Below are positions 24,693 through 33,423 of a DNA stretch of 64,000 nucleotides, in pieces; the first letter of the stretch is position 1; each line of letters opens with the position of its first letter. The stretch is from positions 2,418,001-2,482,000 of the forward strand of contig OY969553.1 in assembly GCA_963700925.1 (NCBI GenBank), in the 5' to 3' direction. Under the pieces are notes generated by a model. The model had not been told where the DNA came from, ran no database searches, and was given only the letters and a program-made list of their open reading frames with translations. A program made the position numbers and the translations under genes. The stretch is from CAWJMD01 sp963700925. Its GTDB lineage: Bacteria; Actinomycetota; Actinomycetes; Actinomycetales; CAWJMD01.

Positions 24693-25675
24693 CCGACGCG
24701 CCACGATCATGGTCGATGGGTGAGCTGCCGGACGGGCGCGCTGTGCGCTGCCACGAGATCGGCAGCGACTGGCTGAGCCTGCACGTGATGGAGCTCGGAG
24801 CCTCGGTGCACCGGCTGGTCGCGCACGGCGTCGACATCGCCCTCGGACACGCCACTGTGAGCGAGTACGTGTCGCAGCGCGACTTCCTGGGTGCCACCGT
24901 CGGTCGGTACGCCAACCGCATTCGGCACGGGACGTTCACCCTCGACGGGCACGAGTGGAGGGTGCCCGCCAACGACCGAGGCAACGCGCTGCACGGGGGC
25001 CCGGACGGGTTCGACCGCCGGCTCTGGACCACCACCGGTGTCTCGGCGAACGAGGTGACGATGGAGCTGGTCAGTCCCGACGGCGACCAGGGCTTCCCGG
25101 GCAGACTGCAGGTCGAGGTCGGGTACCGGGTAGAAGGCGGCCAGGTGACGCTCTCGTACTGCGCGACGACCGACCGTCCGACGGTCGTGAACCTGACGAA
25201 CCACACCTTCTTCAACCTGGACGGCGAGGGCAGCGGCACGATCGACGACCACGTCGTCTCGGTGCCGGCCGACCGGGTCACCGTCGTGGACGCGTCGGGT
25301 CTGCCGACCGGTGAGCTGATGCCGGTGGCCGGTACTCCACTCGATCTCCGCGCAGGGGTCGAGCTTCGTGGGCGCGGGCTGGACCACAACTACGTGCCCG
25401 AGGGGTCCGGCCTGCGCCCAGTCGCCCGGCTCACGTCCCCGCGCAGCGGACGGGTGCTGGAGGTCTCGAGCGACCTCCCGGGCCTGCAGGTCTACACCGG
25501 CAACATCCTGGACGGCTCGACGGTCGGGCGCTCCGGCTCGACCTACAGCCAGGGCGCCGGAATCGCCCTGGAGACACAGCACTTTCCCGATGCGCCCAAC
25601 CAGCCGACCTTTCCCAGCACGGTGCTCAGACCGGGCACCGTGTGGGAGTCGAGGACGGTCTGGGACCTCTCGTAG
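24689..25675 (+). CDS. galM: Aldose 1-epimerase (galactose mutarotase family)
   Basis: A 328-residue protein from GTG 24689, which overlaps the ATPase stop as GTGA. GalM signatures are present: GATVGRYANRIRHGTF (about 70), NALHGGPDGFDRRLW with an active-site His (about 101), NLTNHTFFNLDG with the second His (about 173), and GIALETQHFPDAPNQP with the catalytic Glu. It interconverts alpha and beta anomers of hexoses or related sugars. Being last in the transporter operon, it prepares the imported sugar for the dehydrogenase step, which is not encoded here. Confidence 0.9.
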   Translation: MTDAPRSWSMGELPDGRAVRCHEIGSDWLSLHVMELGASVHRLVAHGVDIALGHATVSEYVSQRDFLGATVGRYANRIRHGTFTLDGHEWRVPANDRGNALHGGPDGFDRRLWTTTGVSANEVTMELVSPDGDQGFPGRLQVEVGYRVEGGQVTLSYCATTDRPTVVNLTNHTFFNLDGEGSGTIDDHVVSVPADRVTVVDASGLPTGELMPVAGTPLDLRAGVELRGRGLDHNYVPEGSGLRPVARLTSPRSGRVLEVSSDLPGLQVYTGNILDGSTVGRSGSTYSQGAGIALETQHFPDAPNQPTFPSTVLRPGTVWESRTVWDLS

Positions 25676-25689
25676 CGGGCGGACACATC

Positions 25690-25749
25690 GGGGGGACAAC
25701 GCGGCCGTACGCGTGCGCTGACGCCGTCCGAGGGGGTGTTGTCCCCCTC
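25690..25749. terminator. Convergent terminator region with two mutually exclusive hairpins
   Basis: Between the convergent galM and diguanylate cyclase genes, GAGGGGG (25730-25736) pairs with CCCCCTC (25743-25749) over a 6-nt loop. The same right arm can instead pair as GTTGTCCCCC (25738-25747) with GGGGGACAAC (25691-25700), a perfect 10-bp match. Either would stop both transcripts. Confidence 0.65.
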
Positions 25750-25782
25750 CTGTGCCCGCCGTCGTCCGTCGTGCGGGTGGCG

Positions 25783-26868
25783 TCAGGCGCCGGGCGTCGC
25801 CGCGAGAGTCGGCCCGTCGCGCTCGGGTACCTCACCGACGCGCCCGCGACCTGCGTGCTTCGCGACGTACAGGGCGGCGTCGGCGGCGGCGTACAGCTCG
25901 CGGACCTCGCCCCTGCCGTCCGACGCGTGCGCGACGCCGGCGCTGACGGACAGCTGGAGGCTCAGGCCGGAGCCCAGGACCAGAGGGGTGTCGCGCACTG
26001 CAGCGACGAACTCCTCTGCTCGTCGCACAGCTACGCGGTACGTGCATCCGGGCAGGAGGACAGCGATCTCGTCGCCCCCCATCCGGGCGATGACGTCATT
26101 GGCCCGTGAGTACTCGGCCAGGACGGCCGCGATGTGGGTGAGAGCGTCGTCGCCGACCGGATGGCCGTGGGTGTCGTTCACGGACTTGAACAGGTCGACG
26201 TCCATCAGGATGAGTGCGGTGCCACTCCGCATGCCGGCGCTCGAGATGGCTGCCCGGCACGCGTCGTCGAGTACTCGGCGGGTGACCAGCCCGGTCAGCG
26301 GGTCGATGGCGGCCTGTTGGCGCAACCGAGTGATCAGCCGGTCGTTCGTGACACCGGCGCGGGACAGCAGCCCTGCGGTGAGAGCCAGCGTCGTCCCGAC
26401 GTAGACGAGGTCCGTGAGCCCCATCTGGAACGGCAGCACCGACAGCGTGACGACCCCGTGGCCGGCCACGGCGCTGGCCGTGACCAGGATCGCCCCGGGC
26501 GTCCGCAGCTGCGTGGCGGCGAAGAGCACGGGCAGGCAGAAGAAGATCTGCGCGGCGGCAGAGGCGTCCTTGGTGACCACGTCGAGCAGCGCGATGCAGA
26601 AGACCCCGAGGAGGGGGGTCAGGACGCAGAGGGCCGCAGCCTTCGGCTCGGGTAGCAGCATGAGTCCCGCGACCAGGAGCAGCATGGCCATCGAGACGAT
26701 CCCCTCGAGGCTGAACGGGCTCAGGGGTCCGGGTGCGAGCACCGCGAAGGTGTGCGTGACGAGTGCACCGGCCGCGGTGAAGGCCGCCGCCCAGCGCCTG
26801 GCCGGCCTGATGTGCCGTGGTCCGAGGGCGTGCAGGAGACGCGTGGGCCGCACCGCGTCGAGGGTCAT
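25783..26868 (-). CDS. Membrane diguanylate cyclase
   Basis: A 361-residue protein. Six or so membrane helices fill residues about 25-175 (AAAFTAAGALVTHTFAVLAP, VSMAMLLLVAGLMLL and others). The GGDEF domain spans about 185-345, beginning AAIDPLTGLVTRRVLDDAC. The active-site motif is MGGDEIAVLLPG, with Ile replacing Phe, a tolerated variant. An inhibitory RxxD site (RAND) sits five residues before it, so product inhibition is likely. It makes c-di-GMP from two GTP. It is a single gene convergent with galM. Confidence 0.9.
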   Translation of the reverse strand: MTLDAVRPTRLLHALGPRHIRPARRWAAAFTAAGALVTHTFAVLAPGPLSPFSLEGIVSMAMLLLVAGLMLLPEPKAAALCVLTPLLGVFCIALLDVVTKDASAAAQIFFCLPVLFAATQLRTPGAILVTASAVAGHGVVTLSVLPFQMGLTDLVYVGTTLALTAGLLSRAGVTNDRLITRLRQQAAIDPLTGLVTRRVLDDACRAAISSAGMRSGTALILMDVDLFKSVNDTHGHPVGDDALTHIAAVLAEYSRANDVIARMGGDEIAVLLPGCTYRVAVRRAEEFVAAVRDTPLVLGSGLSLQLSVSAGVAHASDGRGEVRELYAAADAALYVAKHAGRGRVGEVPERDGPTLAATPGA

Positions 26869-26999
26869 ACCGGGTCATCGGCCGGTGGACGCCCCTACCG
26901 AAGTCCCTGCGGCAGGCATTTTCGCCCCTTGTCGATGGCCGCGTGGCGGCTTAGCGTGGCGACCGTCCGGGTCCGTGCCCGGAGTGAGGCCGGTACGCC

Positions 27000-27329
27000 G
27001 TGCACGAGTTGTCGATCGCCCAGAGCGTCGTGGAGGCGGTGACCGAGCGCGCCGGAGGGCGGCAGATCCTGCGGGTCCGTCTGCGGGTCGGGCGGCTGAG
27101 TGGCGTTGTCCCTGATGCCCTGAGATTCAGCTTCGACCTGGTGACCGAGGGCACGACGGCGCAGGGCGCCGTCCTAGAGATCGACGAGCCCGAGGGACGG
27201 GCCTGCTGCCGGACGTGCGCTGCGGACTTCGTGCTGCGGGACCTCGTACTGCTGTGCGAGTGCGGCAGCGCCGATGTCGAGCTGCTCTCCGGCAGTGAGC
27301 TGACAGTGTCGTCGATGGAGGTGGCTTGA
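27000..27329 (+). CDS. hypA: Hydrogenase nickel-incorporation protein HypA
   Basis: A 109-residue protein from GTG 27000. The N-terminal MHEL gives the Ni-binding His2. A zinc site is formed by CCRTC (about 67-71) and CECG (about 86-89). With HypB it inserts nickel into the hydrogenase large subunit. hypB starts 1 bp downstream. Confidence 0.92.
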   Translation: MHELSIAQSVVEAVTERAGGRQILRVRLRVGRLSGVVPDALRFSFDLVTEGTTAQGAVLEIDEPEGRACCRTCAADFVLRDLVLLCECGSADVELLSGSELTVSSMEVA

Positions 27330-27330
27330 C

Positions 27331-28095
27331 GTGTGCTCCACGTGCGGATGCGGCGATCCCGATGGGGTCAGGGTGAACGGTGTCACGGTCGTGGACACCG
27401 AACACGCGCACGACCACGAGCACCGCCACTCTCACAGCACCGAGGTGCTGACCCTCGAGCAACGCGTGCTGGCGAAGAACGACCATCTCGCGGCGCACAA
27501 CCGCGAGTGGCTCGTCGATCGAGAAGTGTTGGCGCTCAACGTGATGAGCTCACCAGGTTCTGGCAAGACCACACTCCTCGAGCGGACGATCCGCCACCTC
27601 TCCCCGGAACGCCCGGTTGCTGTGGTCGAGGGCGACCAGGAGACCCAGATCGACGCCGAGCGCATCAGGGCCACGGGATGCCCTGTCGTGCAGGTCAACA
27701 CCGGCGCTGGCTGTCATCTCGACGCCGACATGCTGCACCGGGCTCTCGGCCAGCTGGACCCCGTGCGAGGGTCGCTCGTGTTCATCGAGAACGTGGGCAA
27801 CCTGGTCTGCCCCTCGCTGTTCGACCTCGGCGAGCGCGCCCGCGTCGTGGTGATCTCAGTGACCGAGGGCCAGGACAAGCCCCTCAAGTACCCGCACATG
27901 TTCGCTGCCGCCGACCTGGTGGTCGTGAACAAGACAGACTTACTGCCTTATGTGGACTTCGATGTCGATATCTGCGCACGCAACGCACGGGTGGTGAACC
28001 AGAGCGTCGAGGTGGTCGCGTTGTCGGCGACGACGGGTGGCGGAATGGACGCATGGTACGCGTGGCTCGACAGTCGGCAACTCGTGAATGCTTGA
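27331..28095 (+). CDS. hypB: Hydrogenase nickel-incorporation GTPase HypB
   Basis: A 254-residue protein from GTG 27331. The N-terminal metal site CSTCGC is followed by a His-rich stretch (HAHDHEHRHSHS, about 29-40) that can store nickel. The P-loop is MSSPGSGKTTLLE (about 71-83), with GDQET, ENVGNLVCP and NKTDLLPY (guanine specificity). GTP hydrolysis drives nickel delivery. It ends about 120 bp before the hydrogenase small-subunit gene. Confidence 0.95.
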   Translation: MCSTCGCGDPDGVRVNGVTVVDTEHAHDHEHRHSHSTEVLTLEQRVLAKNDHLAAHNREWLVDREVLALNVMSSPGSGKTTLLERTIRHLSPERPVAVVEGDQETQIDAERIRATGCPVVQVNTGAGCHLDADMLHRALGQLDPVRGSLVFIENVGNLVCPSLFDLGERARVVVISVTEGQDKPLKYPHMFAAADLVVVNKTDLLPYVDFDVDICARNARVVNQSVEVVALSATTGGGMDAWYAWLDSRQLVNA

Positions 28096-28108
28096 CTGCG
28101 CAGAGTGG

Positions 28109-28138
28109 TTGACAGCCCGGAATCGGCGCGTGTAGACC
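28109..28138 (+). promoter_or_regulatory. Candidate promoter of the hydrogenase structural genes
   Basis: A perfect -35 TTGACA (28109-28114) is followed after 18 bp by TAGACC (28133-28138), which keeps only part of the -10 consensus. It would give a leader of about 70 nt, which contains a small hairpin GGGCTG-AGACA-CAGCCC at 28159-28175. If real, hhySL can be transcribed apart from hypAB. Confidence 0.45.
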
Positions 28139-28217
28139 GTCATCAGCGCCACACAAGTGGGCTGAGACACAGCCCCGGTGGTCGCAGAGGTCTGGCCGGC
28201 CTCGGAGAGCGGCGAGT

Positions 28218-29273
<1,056 letters not shown>

Positions 29274-29357
29274 CCCCTGAGGTGCCGCGGGTCCGCACGA
29301 AGATCCGTTGGCACATAGCCGGCTAGAGAGGCAGCCGTCAGCTAGGAAGGCAGCGCG

Positions 29358-31154
29358 ATGACGACGACAACCCCCCGCACGCAGGACACCTCGTCGACCG
29401 AGCGGGGGAATCTCGTCGACATGGCGTGGGATCCCATCACGCGGATCGTCGGCAGCCTCGGCATCTACACCAAGATCGACTTCGACGCCCGTGAGGTCGT
29501 CGAGTGCCACAGCACGTCGTCGATCTTCCGTGGCTACTCGATCTTCATGAAGGGCAAGGACCCACGGGACGCCCACTTCATCACCAGTCGCATCTGCGGC
29601 ATCTGTGGCGACAACCACGCGACCTGTTCGTGCTACGCCCAGAACATGGCCTACGGGGTCAAGCCGCCGCACCTGGGGGAGTGGATCGTCAACCTCGGCG
29701 AGGCCGCCGAGTACATGTTCGACCACAACATCTTCCAGGAGAACCTGGTGGGGGTGGACTACTGCGAGAAGATGGTCGCCGAGACCAATCCCGGTGTGCT
29801 GGAGCTGGCCAACCGCACCGAGGCGCCCCAGTCCGGAGCGCACGGCTACCGCACGATCGGCGACATCATGCGCTCGCTGAACCCCTTCACCGGCGAGTTC
29901 TACCGCGAGGCGCTCCAGGTCAGCCGGTGGACGCGCGAGATGTTCTGTCTGATGGAAGGGCGGCACGTCCACCCGTCAACGCTCTACCCCGGCGGCGTCG
30001 GCACCGTGGCCACGATCCAGCTGATGACCGACTACATCACCCGGCTGATGCGCTACGTGGAGTTCATGAAGAAGGTCGTGCCGATGCACGACGACCTCTT
30101 CGACTTCTTCTACGAGGCGCTGCCGGGTTACGAGCAGGTCGGGCTCCGGCGCACCCTTCTCGGTTGCTGGGGCTCCTTCCAGGACCCGGAGTTCTGCAAC
30201 TTCGAGTACAAGGACATGACCGAGTGGGGTCGCAAGATGTTCGTCACGCCGGGCGTCGTCGTCGACGGCAAGCTCGTGACGACCGACCTGGTCGAGATCA
30301 ACCTGGGCATCCGCATCCTTCTCGGCTCCTCGTACTACGAGGACTGGGAGGGCCAGGAGATGTTCGTGACGAAGGACCCTCTGGGCAACGACGTCGACCG
30401 GCGCCACCCGTGGAACCAGCACACCAACCCGCGTCCGCAGAAGCGTGACCTGGGCGACAAGTACAGCTGGGTGATGTCCCCGCGCTGGTTCGACGGCAAG
30501 GACTACCTGGCCCTCGACACCGGTGGCGGGCCGCTGGCCAGGCTGTGGGCGACCGCGCTCGCTTCCCTGGTCGACATCGGCTACGTCCAGGCGACGGGCA
30601 CGAGCGTGAAGATCAACCTGCCGAAGACCGCGCTCAAGGGCCCGGTCGAGCTCGAGTGGAAGATCCCGCGCTGGAGCAACACGATCGAGCGCAACCGGGC
30701 CCGCACCTACTTCCAGGCGTACGCAGCCGCCTGCGCGCTGCACTTCGCTGAGAAGGCTCTGGTTGAGATCCGCGCCGGGCGCACGAAGACCTGGGAGAAG
30801 TTCAAGGTGCCCGACGAGGCGATCGGCTGCGGGTTCACCGAAGCGGTACGCGGGGTCCTGTCGCACCACATGGTGATCCGCGATGGCAAGATCGCGAACT
30901 ACCACCCGTACCCGCCGACCCCGTGGAACGCCAACCCTCGTGACAGCTTCGGCACACCCGGCCCGTACGAGGACGCCGTCCAGGGGCAGCCGATCTTCGA
31001 GGAGAACGACCGCGAGCACTTCAAGGGCATCGACATCATGCGGACCGTCCGCAGCTTCGATCCCTGCCTGCCGTGCGGTGTCCACATGTACCTCGGCCAG
31101 GGCAAGAAGCTGGAGCTCTTGCACTCGCCTACCCAGTCCGTCACCGGCGAGTGA
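29358..31154 (+). CDS. hhyL: [NiFe] hydrogenase large subunit, group 1h
   Basis: A 598-residue protein. The Ni-Fe active-site Cys pairs are RICGICGDNH (about 77-86) and DPCLPCGVHM (about 569-578). The 22 residues after the final His are the C-terminal peptide removed by the maturation protease, whose gene lies at 35539. It oxidises H2, at atmospheric levels in characterised relatives, which supports survival under starvation. SD AGGAAGG precedes ATG 29358. The long AEYMFDHNIFQENLVGVDY helix region is intact, with no sign of truncation. Confidence 0.95.
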   Translation: MTTTTPRTQDTSSTERGNLVDMAWDPITRIVGSLGIYTKIDFDAREVVECHSTSSIFRGYSIFMKGKDPRDAHFITSRICGICGDNHATCSCYAQNMAYGVKPPHLGEWIVNLGEAAEYMFDHNIFQENLVGVDYCEKMVAETNPGVLELANRTEAPQSGAHGYRTIGDIMRSLNPFTGEFYREALQVSRWTREMFCLMEGRHVHPSTLYPGGVGTVATIQLMTDYITRLMRYVEFMKKVVPMHDDLFDFFYEALPGYEQVGLRRTLLGCWGSFQDPEFCNFEYKDMTEWGRKMFVTPGVVVDGKLVTTDLVEINLGIRILLGSSYYEDWEGQEMFVTKDPLGNDVDRRHPWNQHTNPRPQKRDLGDKYSWVMSPRWFDGKDYLALDTGGGPLARLWATALASLVDIGYVQATGTSVKINLPKTALKGPVELEWKIPRWSNTIERNRARTYFQAYAAACALHFAEKALVEIRAGRTKTWEKFKVPDEAIGCGFTEAVRGVLSHHMVIRDGKIANYHPYPPTPWNANPRDSFGTPGPYEDAVQGQPIFEENDREHFKGIDIMRTVRSFDPCLPCGVHMYLGQGKKLELLHSPTQSVTGE

Positions 31155-31160
31155 CCGCCC

Positions 31161-32114
31161 GTGGGTCCCGCCGACCACCCGAACCGTCACGGCGAGGTTG
31201 ACAACGGGCCGTCGGTAGACCTTCGCGCGGCCGGTGAGCGCATCCAGGTCCTGCTCGACGCCAGCGCGTCGGGCGGCGCGCTGGTCCGCGAGCGGGCGGA
31301 GGAGCTGGTGCGGCTCGTCACCGACCTGTACGGCACGGCGCTCGAGCGGGTGCTTGGCATCCTCGACGACACCGGGCGGCTGGACGACGGGCTGAGAACG
31401 GCTCTGTCGCAGGACGATCTGGTCGCCAGCCTGCTCATCGTGCACGGTCTGCACCCGCTCGGTGTCTCCGAACGCGTGGAGGCTGCGCTCGAGAGCGTCC
31501 GGCCGTACCTCGGGTCGCACGGAGGCGACGTCGAGCTCGTCGAGGTCAGCGACGCGGGGGTCGTGCGCCTGCGACTGCTCGGCAGCTGCGACGGCTGCCC
31601 GTCGTCGTCGGTGACCCTCAAGCTCGCGGTCGAGGAGGCGGTGGAGACCGCCGCGCCGGAGGTCACGGCGATCGAGGTCGAGACGCCGGTGACAACGGCG
31701 AGGGCCAAGGGGCCGGTGATCCCGGTCGACGCCCTGCGTGTGCGACTCGACCCTGCCGGGCCGAGCGGGCACGGGTGGACGCCCCTGCCGGAGCTCTCGG
31801 CCCTCGTGCCCGGTGAGGTGGGCGGCTTCGTGGTCGACGGCCTGCCGTTGCTGGCGTGCCGGGCGGGTGAGCAGCTGTACGCCTTCCACGACCTGTGCCC
31901 TCGCTGCGAGGCGAGCATGGCCGGTGCCAGCCTCGCCAGACTGGTCGGCGGACGGGCGGAGGACGCGGCTCTGCGCTGCCCCGGTTGCCGGGGCCGCTAC
32001 GACGTCCGTCGTGCCGGCGCCAGCCTCGAGGGCGACGGGCTGCACCTCGACCCGCTGCCGTTGCTTGTACGCGACGGTGTGGCGTCGGTCGCCGTACCGG
32101 CTGCGGTGGCCTGA
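31161..32114 (+). CDS. NifU-domain protein fused to a Rieske-like domain with Cys in place of His
   Basis: A 317-residue protein from GTG 31161. The N-terminal helical part is followed by a NifU C-terminal-type Fe-S scaffold domain (about 108-175, YLGSHGGDVELVEVSDAG, CDGCPSS). The C-terminal third (about 212-310) follows a Rieske ferredoxin pattern (FHDLCPRCEASM, RCPGCRGRYDV), but the usual CxH and CxxH ligands are both CxxC. It may hold a rubredoxin-type or zinc site, or an all-Cys cluster. It lies 6 bp after hhyL, so it probably assembles or passes electrons from the hydrogenase clusters (inference). Confidence 0.82.
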   Translation: MGPADHPNRHGEVDNGPSVDLRAAGERIQVLLDASASGGALVRERAEELVRLVTDLYGTALERVLGILDDTGRLDDGLRTALSQDDLVASLLIVHGLHPLGVSERVEAALESVRPYLGSHGGDVELVEVSDAGVVRLRLLGSCDGCPSSSVTLKLAVEEAVETAAPEVTAIEVETPVTTARAKGPVIPVDALRVRLDPAGPSGHGWTPLPELSALVPGEVGGFVVDGLPLLACRAGEQLYAFHDLCPRCEASMAGASLARLVGGRAEDAALRCPGCRGRYDVRRAGASLEGDGLHLDPLPLLVRDGVASVAVPAAVA

Positions 32115-32782
32115 TGGGCGCTCCGCTCGCTGCCCTGCGCCGGATCGCCACCACGAGACCGGCGCCGGTCACCGACGAGCGGTGCGAGATGTGCGCCGAG
32201 GCGATCGCACCGGAGCACCAGCACGTGGTGGACATCGAGAGCCGCGTGCTGATGTGCACCTGCCGCGGGTGCTACCTGCTCTTCGACCACGAGGGCAAGG
32301 CCCTTCGCTACCGGGCGGTGCCCGAGCGCTATCTCGAGTTTCCCGGTTTCGGACTGGCGCCAGGTCTTTGGGACGCCCTCGAGATCCCCGTCGGCCTCGC
32401 GTTCTTCTTCCACAACTCGGTGCGCGATGCGACGACTGCGTTCTACCCGGGACCGGCGGGGGCGACCGAGTCGGAGCTGCCGCTCGACGCCTGGAGCGAC
32501 GTTCTCGCCGCAGACCCGCGGCTACGGGTCTTGACGCCCGACGTCGAGGCGCTGCTGATCCGCGTTCCGGGACGTGACGACCTCGGCACCTCACGCGACG
32601 GCTCGAGCGGGGAGATCAGCTGCCATCTCGTGCCGGTGGACGCCTGCTACGCGCTCGTGGGGCGGTTGCGCGCCCTCTGGCGCGGCTTCGACGGCGGCAC
32701 CGAGGCCCGTGCCGCGATCGACGAGTTCTTCGCCGACGTCGCTGCCCGCAGCCGTCCCGCGCCGGAAGCGGTGTCGCCATGA
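32114..32782 (+). CDS. Conserved hydrogenase-cluster protein with Cys-rich N-terminus (DUF5947-like)
   Basis: A 222-residue protein, overlapping the previous stop by 1 bp (TGATG). The N-terminus carries a likely metal site: CEMCAEAI (about 24-31) and MCTCRGCYLLF (about 48-58). The rest is unknown, with GLAFFFHNSVRDATTAFYPG conserved-looking in its centre. From memory this is the DUF5947 family found beside group 1h hydrogenases. Its function is not known; an Fe-S or zinc-binding maturation role is a guess. It ends with an ATGA overlap to the next gene. Confidence 0.75.
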   Translation: MGAPLAALRRIATTRPAPVTDERCEMCAEAIAPEHQHVVDIESRVLMCTCRGCYLLFDHEGKALRYRAVPERYLEFPGFGLAPGLWDALEIPVGLAFFFHNSVRDATTAFYPGPAGATESELPLDAWSDVLAADPRLRVLTPDVEALLIRVPGRDDLGTSRDGSSGEISCHLVPVDACYALVGRLRALWRGFDGGTEARAAIDEFFADVAARSRPAPEAVSP

Positions 32783-33423
32783 CCCTCTTCAGCTTCGCGG
32801 TCACCGATGTCGTCGCCGAGTCCTATGCCGTCTCCCCCCAGCTGACCGCCAAGTTGCGCATCGAGGAGGCGAGCGGCGCGACCATCCACGCCATGGCCCT
32901 GCAGTGCCAGGTGCGCATGGAGCCTCAGCGACGCACGTACAGCGCCGCGGAGGAGGCCGGTCTGGTGGACCTGTTCGGGGGGCGCGAGCGGTGGTTCGAC
33001 ACGCTGAAGCCGTTCATGTGGATGCAGACGGGCACCGTGGTGCAGGGCTTCAATCTCTCCACCACTGTGGACCTGCCCCTGCCCTGCACGTACGACTTCG
33101 AGGTGGCGGGCTCGAAGTACCTCCACGCCCTGCGAGACCAGGAGGTGCCGCTCTCGTTCATGTTCTCCGGCACCGTGTTCCTCCGCGGCGGATCCTCCAA
33201 TTTCACCGTGGAACGGGTGCCGTGGGACTGCGAGGCGCGGCACCGCATGCCGGTCTCCGTCTGGCGCGGCATGGTCGACCACTACTTCCCGAACAGCGGC
33301 TGGCTGCGCCTCGACCGCGAGGCCCTCGACGCCCTCGCGCGTTACCGGTCGTCTCGTGGCCTGACCGGCTGGGACGAGACCGTCGAGTCACTGCTCGCCA
33401 CTGCCCAGGAGCCGGCGTCATGA
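32779..33423 (+). CDS. Conserved hydrogenase-cluster protein (DUF6084-like)
   Basis: A 214-residue protein of unknown function. It is beta-rich (FSFAVTDVVAESYAVSPQLT, LSTTVDLPLPCTYDFEV, LSFMFSGTVFLRGGS), without signal peptide, membrane span or catalytic motif I can name. It is translationally coupled on both sides (ATGA overlaps at 32779 and 33420), so it is made with the flanking proteins. From memory this matches DUF6084, a family almost confined to group 1h hydrogenase clusters. Confidence 0.75.
   Translation: MTLFSFAVTDVVAESYAVSPQLTAKLRIEEASGATIHAMALQCQVRMEPQRRTYSAAEEAGLVDLFGGRERWFDTLKPFMWMQTGTVVQGFNLSTTVDLPLPCTYDFEVAGSKYLHALRDQEVPLSFMFSGTVFLRGGSSNFTVERVPWDCEARHRMPVSVWRGMVDHYFPNSGWLRLDREALDALARYRSSRGLTGWDETVESLLATAQEPAS

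Noticed and set aside
29976..32045. Long minus-strand open frame opposite the hydrogenase genes
   Set aside because: The plus strand holds clear catalytic motifs of the large subunit; the antisense peptide matches no domain.
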